A stretch of 64,000 nucleotides of DNA, from assembly GCF_030164465.1 (NCBI RefSeq), contig NZ_JASNJE010000004.1:124001-188000 (forward strand), written 5' to 3'. Positions 49,385 through 58,319 of the stretch are shown piece after piece. Source of the DNA: Sedimentitalea xiamensis. GTDB lineage: Bacteria > Pseudomonadota > Alphaproteobacteria > Rhodobacterales > Rhodobacteraceae. The translations under genes and the position numbers were made by a program. Numbering within the stretch: the first letter of the stretch is position 1; the number at the start of each line of letters is the position of its first letter. Below the pieces are notes generated by a model. The model was not told the origin of the DNA. It searched no databases and worked only from the letters and a program-made list of their open reading frames with translations.

Positions 49385-50140
49385 ATGACGCTGATCGGGT
49401 CCACAAGACGACATCTTCTGCTGCTGGCCGGATCCGGAGAGGCGCGCGAGATCGCCGCCGCCCTGTCCGGGGTGCGGGACTGGTCGGTGACGGCCTCGCT
49501 GCTCTTTCCGGAACGCAGCACCGGGCCGTTGCCGGTGCCGACCCGGCTGGGCCGGTTTGGCGGCGAAGACGGAATGGCGCGGTTCCTGACCTCCGAGCGG
49601 GTGGATGCGGTGCTGGATGCGACGCACCCTTTCGCCAGTCAGATCACCGCCCAGTCGGCGCGGGTCTGCGCCCGGCTGGCGCTTCCCTTCGCCCAGGTCT
49701 TGCGGCCCGCCTGGACGCCGGGGACGGGCGACAGATGGACCGAGGTCGCCAACGAGGCCGCGGTCGCCGCCTTCCTGCGCCCCGGACAGCGGGTTTTCAC
49801 GACCACGGGGCGCGCCACGCTCGACCAGCTGGTATCCCGCAGTCCGGCGCGGTTCTTCGTGCGCCAGCTTGAACCGCGGGACGCGACGGACGGTTATCGG
49901 AACGTGCGCTATGTCACCGGGCAGGGGCCGTTTTCGGTGGAAGAGGAACTGGACACGCTGCGCGACCTGAAGATCGATGTCCTGGTGTGCAAGAACAGCG
50001 GCGGCGCGCCGAGCCACACGAAGCTCGATGCGGCGCGGAAACTGGGACTGCCGGTGATTCTGGTCGCCCGTCCGCCGCAGCCCGATGTGCTGCGGCTGGA
50101 AACCGTTTCCGCCGCGCTCGACTGGGTGGAAGGGCTGTGA
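49385..50140 (+). CDS. cobK: Precorrin-6A reductase
   Basis: CobK reduces the corrin ring precursor precorrin-6A in aerobic cobalamin synthesis. The 251-aa protein has the N-terminal nucleotide loop LLLLAGSGEAREIA, DATHPFASQ near residue 79 and the conserved FTTTGRATLDQL and VCKNSGG segments. Cobalamin made by this pathway would feed NrdJ. The stop overlaps the GTG of the glycosylase gene by 4 bases. Confidence 0.93.
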   Translation: MTLIGSTRRHLLLLAGSGEAREIAAALSGVRDWSVTASLLFPERSTGPLPVPTRLGRFGGEDGMARFLTSERVDAVLDATHPFASQITAQSARVCARLALPFAQVLRPAWTPGTGDRWTEVANEAAVAAFLRPGQRVFTTTGRATLDQLVSRSPARFFVRQLEPRDATDGYRNVRYVTGQGPFSVEEELDTLRDLKIDVLVCKNSGGAPSHTKLDAARKLGLPVILVARPPQPDVLRLETVSAALDWVEGL

Positions 50141-50772
50141 GCGTCGGTCGGATCATTCGCAGCGATGCCTGCGTGTCCGAAGGCGCGGCCTGGCTGGCGG
50201 AACGCGACCCGCGGTTTGCCGCGGCGCTGCGCGAGACCGGTCCGCTGCCGTTGCGCCGCAAGCCCGACGGGTTTGACGCCCTGCTCAACGCCATCGTGAG
50301 CCAGCAGGTCAGCGTCGCCTCGGCAGATGCGATCTGGAACCGGATGCGGGAGGCGGGGCTGACCGGTGCGGACCGGATCGCGGCCAGTTCGGACGATGAC
50401 CTGCGCGCCGTCGGGCTGAGCCGCCAGAAGATGCGCTATTCCCGTGCCCTGGCCGATGTCGGGATCGACTTCGACATGCTGCGCGTCACGCCGACGGAGC
50501 AGGTGATCGCCACGCTGACAGAGGTGCCGGGGATCGGCGTCTGGACCGCCGAGATCTACGCCATGTTCAGCCTGGGGCGCGCCGACGTCTTCGCGCCCGG
50601 CGACCTGGCGTTGCAGGAAGCCGCGCGCGTCCTGTTCGACCTGCCGGAACGGCCGAAGGAACGCGCCCTGCGCGCCCTGGCCGAAGACTGGTCGCCCTGG
50701 CGGTCGGTGGCGGCGCGGCTCTTGTGGTCCTACTATCGCGTCACCACGACCCAGCGGGGAATTTCGGATTAG
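50137..50772 (+). CDS. DNA-3-methyladenine glycosylase (AlkA/HhH-GPD family)
   Basis: This 211-aa base-excision enzyme removes alkylated bases. It has the helix-hairpin-helix LTEVPGIGVWTAE near residue 128 and the catalytic aspartate in APGDLALQEA near 150. There is no C-terminal iron-sulfur cysteine cluster, which fits the AlkA rather than the MutY/Nth branch. The start is a GTG in GTGA overlap with the cobK stop; the pairing with cobK is probably only positional. Confidence 0.92.
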   Translation: MSVGRIIRSDACVSEGAAWLAERDPRFAAALRETGPLPLRRKPDGFDALLNAIVSQQVSVASADAIWNRMREAGLTGADRIAASSDDDLRAVGLSRQKMRYSRALADVGIDFDMLRVTPTEQVIATLTEVPGIGVWTAEIYAMFSLGRADVFAPGDLALQEAARVLFDLPERPKERALRALAEDWSPWRSVAARLLWSYYRVTTTQRGISD

Positions 50773-50779
50773 GTCGCGG

Positions 50780-51679
50780 TCAGTCCTCCACCGGGCTCCA
50801 GTCTCCGGTCGGATCGTAAAGCGTCATGTCCGCCGCCAGTTCCAGGGTGTTTTCCCCGAGATCCGCCTGAAGGATCACGCCGTTTTCGGACACCATGAAG
50901 CTGTGCACGCCGGATTCGCCGTAGTTTGCGGGAACCGCCAGCAAGGCGTGACCGCCGACCATCTGGTCGTTGACCAGATAGCTCATCGCGCCGCCGGGGG
51001 CGGCGTCGGTCTGGCCTTCGAGGATACGGAAGTAATAGCCGCCGAACGGTTCCGGAGACCGGTCCTCGACACCGTCATTATAGCCGAAAACCGACGCCCG
51101 CGCGAGATTCGCACCCATCGGGCTGTTCTGTCCGGGCCAGAACAGGCCGTCGCGATCCTCGGCGGAAGAGATGATCCGGCGCGCGAATTCCATCACGCCG
51201 TCGCCATCCTGATCGACCAGCCGGAAGGCCATTTGTACGTCCCCGTAGGCGTCCAGCAGGTCAATGACGTCCAGTTCGTTGCCGCCGATCTCCCGCGCCG
51301 TCACCTCGGCATATCCGGCATCGGCGTCAAAGCCCCAGCCGTCGCCGGTCCGGGCGATCGGGACGGGGAAGGGCCAGCCGTCTTCTCCGAGGGCGAGAAC
51401 CACGGATCCATCGTCTTGCGGTTCGAGGCGATAGCCTTCGCGATACATGGTCAGAATGGCGATCCGGTTGATCCGGTCCTCGACGGAATCGCCGCTGAGC
51501 AGGAGATCCCTGTTCTCCGGGCCGAACACGGTCAGGAGCGCTTCCTGATCCGAGGCGTTCAGCGCGTCCATGAAGGCCATGACGGTATCGGTGGGCGAGC
51601 CGTAGATGGCGGGCTCTGCGACAAGGGCGGTTGCGGAAAGGCTGGCGATGGTCAGCCCGCTGACAAAAATGCGCTTCAT
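50780..51679 (-). CDS. DUF2950 periplasmic protein
   Basis: The 299-aa protein has a signal peptide (cleavage near residue 21, ALVA-EPA) and matches DUF2950: the YGSPTDTVMAFMDALNASDQ start, the AILTMYREGYRL segment and the FGGYYFRILEGQTDAAPGGAMSYL block. The function is unknown. It lies 4 bases after the DUF3300 gene on the same strand; the two families are typically found as a pair, so they probably act together in the periplasm. Confidence 0.88.
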   Translation of the reverse strand: MKRIFVSGLTIASLSATALVAEPAIYGSPTDTVMAFMDALNASDQEALLTVFGPENRDLLLSGDSVEDRINRIAILTMYREGYRLEPQDDGSVVLALGEDGWPFPVPIARTGDGWGFDADAGYAEVTAREIGGNELDVIDLLDAYGDVQMAFRLVDQDGDGVMEFARRIISSAEDRDGLFWPGQNSPMGANLARASVFGYNDGVEDRSPEPFGGYYFRILEGQTDAAPGGAMSYLVNDQMVGGHALLAVPANYGESGVHSFMVSENGVILQADLGENTLELAADMTLYDPTGDWSPVED

Positions 51680-51683
51680 GGTC

Positions 51684-52964
51684 CTATCTCCGCCTGCTGC
51701 CGGCTTTGTGCGCGCCGCCGCCCCGATGTGATGCCGCCCGCGCCTTGTGGGACGGCGCGCGTTTCGCCATGGCCGTCGGTTTGCGCGCCGGCGCGGCTTT
51801 CCGGATGGCCTGCTTGTTGGCCGCGGGCTTCTTGACGGCCGGTTTCTTGACGGCGGGTTTGTGGGCGACGGCCTTGGAGGCCGCGGGTCCGTTGCGCGCC
51901 GGCTTGGTCCTGTCGATCGCGCCCTGCTTCACCCCCTCCGGACGTTTGGACGGGCGCTGGACATTGGCGATCTGGTCGCGGTTACCGGGACGGCTGATGT
52001 CGGCGACGCCGGCCCGGTCCGACAGGTTGGCCCGCAGCGCGTCGCCGCGGCTGTCGCCCTTGTCGATCGGCAGCTTCGTCTTGCCCTCCGGTCCGCGCCT
52101 GTCCGCGATCTTGTGTTGCGCGTCGCGCTTGCGCTTGTCGTCCGGGCGCCATTCCCTGTCGCCAAGATCGATCGAGTTGCCGATGTTGACGTTGCCGTCC
52201 ACGTCCAGGTCGATGTTCGGGTTCCGGATGATGCCGCCGCTGCCGCCCCCCCAGCCGCCGCAGTTCCGGCAGCCCCAGTAGTCGTTCCAGGGGTCGTCAT
52301 TGTCAAAGATCGCATCCATCACCGCAAAGGTGCCGAAGGCCACCGCCCCGGCCATCAGGGCGTCCCCGACATCGCTGCCGTTGTCCGCATAGACCACCTG
52401 CGGATCGTATTGCGGGACATAGACCACTTCCGGATCGGTCGGCTGGATGATGACGTCGTCATCGCTGCTGACTTCGACGGTCTGGGCGTCGCCGCTGATC
52501 AGGGCGCCGTTGTCGATGGCCTGCTTGCGCATGGTCTGCACGCCCTGCATCACGTCGTCGCTCTGCGCGAGCATCGCGTTGCCCATCGCCTCTGTCCATT
52601 CCACATGGGTGGCCATGTCGGTCACGACGCTGGGAAAGGCGGTGGCCAGCACCTCGACGCTGGAATCGTATCCCTGGGATTCGATTTCGGCCTGAAGCGC
52701 ATCCTGGCCGGTGTCCTGGTTCATCGCCAGCAGGCGGTCGGCCTTCATCACGTCCAGCGGATAGGTGGAGGCCACGAGGATCTGCACGAGGAGTGTGTCC
52801 GGGTAGAGCGCGACCGGCGCCACCAGGGTTTCGATTTCCGCCTGGGTCAGAAGTTCCTCCGGCGCGACGGCATCTTCGGCATCTGTCTCCTGGGTCTGGG
52901 CCTGCGCCACCGGGGCGGCAAGCACGCTCAGCGAAAGACACAGGGCGGTCAGGTTTCTGGTCAC
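51684..52964 (-). CDS. DUF3300 periplasmic protein with histone-like tail
   Basis: With a GTG start at 52964 (GGGAGGACGCCC upstream) the protein is 426 aa. It has a signal peptide (cleavage after APVAQA), a DUF3300 domain (about residues 33-250; LVAPVALYPDTLLVQILVASTYPLDVM and VVYVPQYDPQVVY), a Gly/Trp/Cys patch (YWGCRNCGGWGGGSGG) and a long basic tail with KPAVKKPAVKKPAANK-type repeats, like histone H1. The tail could bind nucleic acid or lipopolysaccharide. The frame continues far upstream, but the signal peptide fixes this start. It is followed directly by the DUF2950 gene. Confidence 0.87.
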   Translation of the reverse strand: MTRNLTALCLSLSVLAAPVAQAQTQETDAEDAVAPEELLTQAEIETLVAPVALYPDTLLVQILVASTYPLDVMKADRLLAMNQDTGQDALQAEIESQGYDSSVEVLATAFPSVVTDMATHVEWTEAMGNAMLAQSDDVMQGVQTMRKQAIDNGALISGDAQTVEVSSDDDVIIQPTDPEVVYVPQYDPQVVYADNGSDVGDALMAGAVAFGTFAVMDAIFDNDDPWNDYWGCRNCGGWGGGSGGIIRNPNIDLDVDGNVNIGNSIDLGDREWRPDDKRKRDAQHKIADRRGPEGKTKLPIDKGDSRGDALRANLSDRAGVADISRPGNRDQIANVQRPSKRPEGVKQGAIDRTKPARNGPAASKAVAHKPAVKKPAVKKPAANKQAIRKAAPARKPTAMAKRAPSHKARAASHRGGGAHKAGSRRR

Positions 52965-53185
52965 GGGCGTCCTCCCATTTTCCGGTTGAGTCAACGCTAG
53001 GGTCTGCGGGCGACAATGCAACGGTTTTCTCGCCGGAGGATGTCCGGGCGAACCGGCCGGCAGGGGGGCGCGGGGCTTATGTCTTGCCTGTCCTGCGCGG
53101 GCGTGCCAGAACCGGTCCGGACAGGGCAGGCTTGCCGGGTCCGCGCGGACTCGCCGGACAGCCGCAAAACAGGGCGAGGACCGAC

Positions 53186-53851
53186 ATGACGCGCGTATTG
53201 AATGCGGACCGCAGGGAACCGCAGTCCGGAACGACCCGGTCCGTCGTGGTTTTCCTGCATGGCTACGGGGCCAATGGCGCGGATCTGCTGGGGCTTGCGG
53301 ATCCGCTGGGCGAACACCTGCGGGATACGCTGTTCGTGGCGCCGGACGCGCCGGAAACCATTCCCGGAATGCCGATGGGGTTCCAGTGGTTCCCGATCCC
53401 CTGGATCGACGGATCGAGCGAGGAAGAGGCGGAACGCGGCATGGCGGCGGCGGTGCAGGACCTGAACGCATTCCTGGATGCGCTCATGGTGGACGAGGAC
53501 GTTCTGCCGGAACAGGTCGTGCTGTTCGGATTTTCGCAGGGCACGATGATGGCGCTGCATGTCGCGCCCCGCCGCGAAGATGCCGTGGCCGGGGTGGTGG
53601 CGTTTTCCGGGCGGCTCCTGTCGCCGGAAACGCTCGCCGAAGAGGTGGTGGTGCGCCCGCCGGTCTTGCTGGTGCATGGCGACGCCGACGACGTGGTGCC
53701 GCCGCAATCGCTGCCGCAGGCGGCGCAGGCGTTGCAGGACGCCGGGTTCGTGGATGTCTACGCGCATGTGATGAAGGGCACCGGGCATGGCATCGCGCCG
53801 GACGGGCTGAGCGTGGCGCTCGCCTTCATGCGCGACAAGCTCAGTCTCTGA
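53186..53851 (+). CDS. Carboxylesterase/phospholipase (PF02230 type)
   Basis: The 221-aa alpha/beta hydrolase has an oxyanion HGYGANG segment near residue 26, the nucleophile serine in LFGFSQGTMMAL near 116, an Asp in VHGDADDVV near 171 and a His in GTGHGIAPD near 202, forming a catalytic triad. It likely hydrolyses short-chain or lysophospholipid esters in the cytoplasm. It begins after GAGGACCGAC and is followed after 16 bases by the monooxygenase gene. Confidence 0.92.
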   Translation: MTRVLNADRREPQSGTTRSVVVFLHGYGANGADLLGLADPLGEHLRDTLFVAPDAPETIPGMPMGFQWFPIPWIDGSSEEEAERGMAAAVQDLNAFLDALMVDEDVLPEQVVLFGFSQGTMMALHVAPRREDAVAGVVAFSGRLLSPETLAEEVVVRPPVLLVHGDADDVVPPQSLPQAAQALQDAGFVDVYAHVMKGTGHGIAPDGLSVALAFMRDKLSL

Positions 53852-53867
53852 GAGAGGGGAACCACCC

Positions 53868-54167
53868 ATGCTGATCGTGACCGGCATCATCGAGATCAAC
53901 CCGGAAAATATCGGCCCGGCGCAGGCCGCGGCGATCAGGATGATGGAGGAAACCCGCAAGGAGGCGGGGTGCCACATCTACGAGTTTTCGCAGCTCATCG
54001 AGGCCCCGCACCGGTTCCGCGTCTACGAGGAATGGCAGGATGCGGCGGCGCTGAAGGCGCATGGCGAATCCGCCCACATGGCCGCCTTCCGCGAGGCTTT
54101 GGGCGAGATCGGGGTCATTTCCCGCGAGATCGAGACCATCGAGGCGGGGGCGCGGGCCAGGATCTGA
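53868..54167 (+). CDS. ABM-domain (putative quinol monooxygenase) protein
   Basis: The 99-aa ferredoxin-like protein matches the antibiotic biosynthesis monooxygenase family (EEWQDAAALKAH and HMAAFREAL). Members such as YgiN oxidise quinols without a cofactor. GAGAGGGGAACCACCC precedes the ATG. It is convergent with the VOC gene (7 bases apart). The family is clear; the substrate is not. Confidence 0.87.
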   Translation: MLIVTGIIEINPENIGPAQAAAIRMMEETRKEAGCHIYEFSQLIEAPHRFRVYEEWQDAAALKAHGESAHMAAFREALGEIGVISREIETIEAGARARI

Positions 54168-54174
54168 GCCGGGA

Positions 54175-54600
54175 TCAGTCCCAGAGCCGGGGTTCGGCGA
54201 ATTCGACCGAATTGCCCGCCGGGTCGCGCACGTAAAGCGAATGGGCGCTGTTGGGCCAGTCGAATTCCGCGTCCACCGCGACACCTGCGGCCAGCAGCCG
54301 CGCCCGCATCGCGGCGATCTCTTCGCGCGGCATCGCGAAGCACACATGCCCCGGTCCGCGCGCCCCGTGCGGCGGCACCGGCAGGCGCGGGTTGCGGGTC
54401 GGGATTTCGGTCTGGTCCGGGTTGAACACCAGCAGCACGGCAGGGCCGACGCGGAAGAACACATGCCGGCCGGCGACCGTCTGAAACGCCTCAAGCCCCA
54501 GTAATCCCTGGTAGAATCCGGTCGCGGCATCGAGATCGTCGACATAGAGCGCGGTTTCGAGGATCGCGTGCGGAACGGGGTGGGGCCTGTCCTTGTCCAT
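54175..54600 (-). CDS. VOC-family (glyoxalase-like) protein
   Basis: The 141-aa protein has two beta-alpha-beta-beta-beta modules of the vicinal oxygen chelate fold. Likely metal ligands are His12 (VPHAILETALYV), a His in GPGHVCFAM near residue 84 and a Glu in NSVEFAEP near 134. It may be a dioxygenase, lyase or resistance protein. The C-terminal end falls 7 bases from the convergent monooxygenase gene. Confidence 0.86.
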   Translation of the reverse strand: MDKDRPHPVPHAILETALYVDDLDAATGFYQGLLGLEAFQTVAGRHVFFRVGPAVLLVFNPDQTEIPTRNPRLPVPPHGARGPGHVCFAMPREEIAAMRARLLAAGVAVDAEFDWPNSAHSLYVRDPAGNSVEFAEPRLWD

Positions 54601-54612
54601 GACGGCAGTCTA

Positions 54613-55188
54613 TCAGGGCCGCGCGCCCCTGTCAGGGGGCGGCAGGTCGTCCCAGGCGCCGGGCGGCAGGCCGGCGAGGCTCCAGCGGCCGATCCGGTGG
54701 CGGATCAGGCGCAGGGTCGGGTGGCCGACGGCGGCGGTCATCCGCCGGATCTGGCGGTTGCGCCCTTCGGAGATCGTCAGTTCGATCCAGCAATCGGGCA
54801 CCGACTTGCGCAGCCGGATCGGCGGAACCCGCGGCCAGAGGCCGGCGGGCGGGTCGATGCGGCGGACGCCGGCGGGCCGGGTGGGGCCGTCCTTCAGGGT
54901 CACGCCGCTGCGCAGCCGGTCGAGGGTGGCATCGTCCGGCAGGCCTTCGACCTGCACCCAATAGGTCTTTTCCATCTTGTGGCGGGGGTCGGAAATCCGG
55001 GCCTGAAGCCTGCCGTCGTCGGTCAGCAGCATCAGCCCCTCGCTGTCCCGGTCCAGCCGTCCGGCCGGGTAGACGCCGGGCAGGTCGATGAAATCCGACA
55101 GGGTGCGGCGCGGCGAACCCGCGATGCCGCGATCGGTGAACTGGGGCAGCACGTCGAAGGGTTTGTTGAAGCGGATCAGCCGGGTCAT
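54613..55188 (-). CDS. rRNA large-subunit pseudouridine synthase, RluE-like
   Basis: The 191-aa RsuA-family enzyme has the catalytic aspartate in the [10 protein letters not shown] block near residue 43 and [10 protein letters not shown] near 140. It lacks an S4 domain and is short, as in RluE, which modifies 23S rRNA. Position specificity is inference. It lies 12 bases before the VOC gene on the same strand. Confidence 0.92.
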   Translation of the reverse strand: MTRLIRFNKPFDVLPQFTDRGIAGSPRRTLSDFIDLPGVYPAGRLDRDSEGLMLLTDDGRLQARISDPRHKMEKTYWVQVEGLPDDATLDRLRSGVTLKDGPTRPAGVRRIDPPAGLWPRVPPIRLRKSVPDCWIELTISEGRNRQIRRMTAAVGHPTLRLIRHRIGRWSLAGLPPGAWDDLPPPDRGARP

Positions 55189-55390
55189 CCGCCAGCCATA
55201 GCGCAGGCCGCGAAACCTGTCATGCCCCCGTTACCGTGCGGATGCAGCATGCGGGCGGAAAGCGACCGATATCTAGTGATAAAACAGGGCTTGCCAGCAT
55301 GAAGCCACGATATATAGTCATCGACATACTGGGGCGGGTTCCCCGTTCCGGTGCCGGAATCAAGCAGGCAGGGCGCGATCGGAGTCACCC

Positions 55391-55975
55391 ATGAATGCAG
55401 AGTTCAGGACGGAATTTGTCAGAGAACCCGGGGCCTTGCGCCAGAACCCGGCGCTGGTCCTGAATGCCGATTACCGCCCCTTGTCCTACTATCCGCTGAG
55501 TCTCTGGAGCTGGCAGGAGGCGATCAAGGCGAAATGGCTCGACCGGGTGGACATTGTCGCCGAATACGAGGACGTGGTGCGCAGTCCCAGCACGGTGATC
55601 CGAATACCTTCGGTGGTGGTGCTGAAGGACTATGTGAAACCTCAAAAGCGCGTGGCCTTCACGCGCTTTAATTTATTCCTGCGGGACGAATTCCGCTGCC
55701 AGTATTGCGGCGGCAAGGGCGATCTGACCTTTGACCATGTGGTGCCGCGCGCCAGTGGCGGGGTGACGAGCTGGCAGAACGTGGTGGCGGCCTGTTCGCC
55801 CTGCAACCTGAAGAAAGGGTCCAAGGCGCTGCACCGCACGGGCATGTCCCTGCGCCGTCCGCCGCGCCAGCCCGGCGCCGAGGAGTTGCGCAACATGGGC
55901 CGCAAGTTCCCGCCCAACCACCTGCATGAAAGCTGGATGGATTTCCTCTACTGGGATGCGGAACTGGAAGCCTGA
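55391..55975 (+). CDS. HNH endonuclease-domain protein
   Basis: The 194-aa protein has an HNH nuclease core in its second half: CQYCGGKGDLTFDHVVPRASGG (about residues 104-125), then NVVAACSPCNLKKG (about 130-143), with paired zinc cysteines. The first 90 residues are a conserved N-terminal region. Such proteins are widespread in alphaproteobacterial chromosomes and need not be mobile. The 202-base gap before it contains no convincing promoter. Confidence 0.9.
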   Translation: MNAEFRTEFVREPGALRQNPALVLNADYRPLSYYPLSLWSWQEAIKAKWLDRVDIVAEYEDVVRSPSTVIRIPSVVVLKDYVKPQKRVAFTRFNLFLRDEFRCQYCGGKGDLTFDHVVPRASGGVTSWQNVVAACSPCNLKKGSKALHRTGMSLRRPPRQPGAEELRNMGRKFPPNHLHESWMDFLYWDAELEA

Positions 55976-56172
55976 GGCGCGGTCGGTCCAGGTCTGAAGC
56001 GAACGTTAACGCGCGGACGCGCGGTTCGGGGCGAATCGCGCCGAAGGGCCAGGTTAACAAGGCCGTTCGGGCCGAATCCGGCCTGTGCCGGGCGTGCAGA
56101 CCGCGTGCATACGCCGTGCATACGCGGATGCGCCGGCGGGCGGGTTAACCGGGCGCGCGGTCCTTCGCGCGG
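55976..56172. promoter_or_regulatory. Intergenic region with three GTTAAC sites and a tandem 11-mer
   Basis: GTTAAC occurs at 56005, 56053 and 56144, and CGTGCATACGC is repeated in tandem at 56104-56125. The region lies downstream of both flanking convergent genes. No gene is visible. The clustering may mark a protein-binding site or a recombination scar. Confidence 0.3.
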
Positions 56173-56610
56173 TCAGGTCGCGGTCCGGGCCTTCTGCCAT
56201 TCCGGCAGCGGAAACAGCCGGTCGTAGGCCCAGTTGAAACCGAACGCGTAGACCACGTAGAACAGCGCGAAGGACACGTCCATCACGAAGGCCTGCCAGA
56301 GCGATACGCCCAGATACCAGGCGATGAACGGCATCAGGACGATGAGCAGGCCGGTTTCGAACAGGACGGCATGGATCACCCGCATGCCGCCGGTTTTCAG
56401 GGTGGTGCCGGTCCGGCGTTTCAGAACGAGGTCGAAAAGGAAGTTGTAGAGAAGGTTCCACAGCGTCGCGAGCGTGGCGCTGACAAGGCCGACGAGGCCG
56501 ATTTCATGCATGGGCAGGTGAAACGCCATCGCGCCGAGCGGGGTGATCAGGATCAGGGCGACGATTTCGAAAGCGAGCGCGTGGCGGAGACGGTCGAGGG
56601 GGGAGCGCAT
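56173..56610 (-). CDS. PACE-family efflux transporter
   Basis: The 145-aa protein has four hydrophobic helices arranged as two bacterial-transmembrane-pair domains. Signature residues appear as RLRHALAFEIVALILITP in helix 1 and RVIHAVLFETGLLI in the third. PACE proteins such as AceI export biocides like chlorhexidine by proton exchange; substrates here are unknown. The ATG at 56610 is the first in frame. DoxX lies 150 bases upstream on the same strand. Confidence 0.88.
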   Translation of the reverse strand: MRSPLDRLRHALAFEIVALILITPLGAMAFHLPMHEIGLVGLVSATLATLWNLLYNFLFDLVLKRRTGTTLKTGGMRVIHAVLFETGLLIVLMPFIAWYLGVSLWQAFVMDVSFALFYVVYAFGFNWAYDRLFPLPEWQKARTAT

Positions 56611-56760
56611 GGCAACCTCATGACAGGGTGCCGGGCCGTCCCGGCTGTTTGTCCATCTGGGGAGGTCGTCCTCACTCCGCGTGATATGACATCGCCGGGC
56701 GGGCAGTTCAAGGGCGTCGCGGAGCGGGGCGAAAGCCGCCGCTCCGGTCGCGGGTTCGGG

Positions 56761-57153
56761 TCAGCGGTCGCGGCCCAGGATCCTGTCGAGGCTCAGAGGG
56801 CCGGGGCCGTAGCAGACCAGGAACAGGAAGAAGAAACAGTAGAGGATCGCCGCGTCGCCGCCGTTGTTGACCGGGAAGAAATCGCGCGGCGCATGGGCAA
56901 GGAAATAGGCGAAGGCCATCAGCCCGGAGGACAGGAAGGCCGCCGCGCGGGTCAGGAAGCCGACGGCGATCAGGGCGCCGCAGACGAGTTCGATCAGCCC
57001 GGCGATCCAGGACAGGGAAAACATCGCCGGCGCGGATTCGGCCGCCGGGAAGTTCAGCAGTTTCTGGGTGCCGTGGGCCATGAAGATCAGACCCGCCATG
57101 ATGCGGGTCAGGCTGAGCATGAGGGGGGCAAGCGCGTTGAGTTTCTGTTTCAT
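56761..57153 (-). CDS. DoxX-family membrane protein
   Basis: The 130-aa protein has four hydrophobic helices and the DoxX signature RIMAGLIFMAHGTQKLL at residues 17-33. The family includes subunits of quinol oxidases and redox-stress membrane proteins; the role here is unclear. The ATG at 57153 was chosen because the longer frame to 57762 has no similarity. An inverted repeat CTCCGGG/CCCGGAG (57160-57183) lies just upstream and may be regulatory. Confidence 0.87.
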   Translation of the reverse strand: MKQKLNALAPLMLSLTRIMAGLIFMAHGTQKLLNFPAAESAPAMFSLSWIAGLIELVCGALIAVGFLTRAAAFLSSGLMAFAYFLAHAPRDFFPVNNGGDAAILYCFFFLFLVCYGPGPLSLDRILGRDR

Positions 57154-57245
57154 CTCGTTCTCCGGGTTGCGGGATGCCCGGAGATATGTCCGATTTTTTC
57201 GCTCGGGAAAAGACGATATGACCGCTGCACATCGCTTGCGCGCCG

Positions 57246-58319
57246 TCAGGGCGCGGCGCGCTGGACCATGCCGAAGAGATCGCGCGGGTCGTCCGGGTCG
57301 GCCAGCAGGTCGAGCGGGTGGTAGAGCGGGTGGGTTTTCAGCGCATCGCGCACGTAGCGCAGGGCGGAGAAATCCTCGATCGCGAAGCCGACGCTGTCGA
57401 ACAGGGTGATCTGGCGGTCCGACGTGCGGCCCGGCGCGGTGCCGCTGATGACCTGCCAGAGTTCCGTGACCGGGTGATCCGGGGCCAGTTGCTGGATTTC
57501 GCCTTCGATGCGGGTCTGGGGCGGGAATTCGACGAAGATGTCCGACCGGTGCAGGATCGCCGGGGCCAGTTCGGTCTTGCCGGGGCAGTCGCCGCCGATG
57601 GCGTTGATATGCACGCCCGCGCCGACCATGTTGTCGGTCAGGATGGTGGCGTATTGCTTGTCCGCCGTGCAGGTGGTGAGGATCTGCGCGCCCTCGATGG
57701 CCTCTTCGGGCGTGGCGCAGGGAACCACGGTCAGCCCGTGCCCGGCGAGGTTGGCGGCGCATTTGGCGGTGGCGGCGGGGTCGGTATCGTAGAGGCGCAC
57801 GGATTTCAGCCCGCAGATCGCCTTCATCGCCAGGGTCTGGAATTCCGACTGCGCGCCGTTGCCGATCATCGCCATGGTGTCGGCCCCTTTCGGGGCGAGG
57901 TGTCTGGCGACCATGGCGCTGGTCGCGGCGGTGCGCATCGCGGTCAGGATGGTCATTTCGGTGAGCAGCACCGGGTAGCCCGAGGCGACATCGGCCAAGA
58001 GGCCGAAGGCGGTGACGGTCTGCAGCCCCTCGGCGGTGTTCTTGGGGTGGCCGTTGACGTATTTGAAGCCATAGGCCTCGCCATCCGAGGTGGGCATCAG
58101 TTCGATCACGCCGACATCGGAATGGCTGGCCACGCGCGGGGTCTTGTCGAACAGCTCCCAGCGGCGGAAATCGGCCTCGATATAGTCGGCCAGCCCGCGC
58201 AGCATGTCGTCCATGCCGATCCGGTGGATCAGCTGCATCATGTGATCGACGGAGACGAAGGGCACGAGGGCCTTGTCGGAAGGTTGGGTCATGGTCGCGA
58301 TCCTGGTCTCGATGTTCAT
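57246..58319 (-). CDS. Ornithine cyclodeaminase
   Basis: The 357-aa enzyme of the OCD/mu-crystallin family converts ornithine to proline and ammonia with bound NAD. It shows ALRYVRDAL near the C-terminus, LLTEMTILTAMRTAATSAM near residue 117 and the Rossmann MAMIGNGAQSEFQ near 150. Its ATG at 58319 overlaps the arginase stop by 4 bases, so arginine to ornithine to proline is encoded as a coupled pair. An internal start at 58292 is possible. Confidence 0.94.
   Translation of the reverse strand: MNIETRIATMTQPSDKALVPFVSVDHMMQLIHRIGMDDMLRGLADYIEADFRRWELFDKTPRVASHSDVGVIELMPTSDGEAYGFKYVNGHPKNTAEGLQTVTAFGLLADVASGYPVLLTEMTILTAMRTAATSAMVARHLAPKGADTMAMIGNGAQSEFQTLAMKAICGLKSVRLYDTDPAATAKCAANLAGHGLTVVPCATPEEAIEGAQILTTCTADKQYATILTDNMVGAGVHINAIGGDCPGKTELAPAILHRSDIFVEFPPQTRIEGEIQQLAPDHPVTELWQVISGTAPGRTSDRQITLFDSVGFAIEDFSALRYVRDALKTHPLYHPLDLLADPDDPRDLFGMVQRAAP

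Noticed and set aside
55299-55394. 31-codon frame (MKPRYIVIDILGRV...) ending on the HNH gene ATG
   Set aside because: The ribosome site is weak and no family is recognisable; more likely part of the HNH leader.
57160-57183. Inverted repeat CTCCGGG/CCCGGAG before doxX
   Set aside because: It is short with a 10-base spacer and common base content; chance cannot be excluded, so it is mentioned only under doxX.
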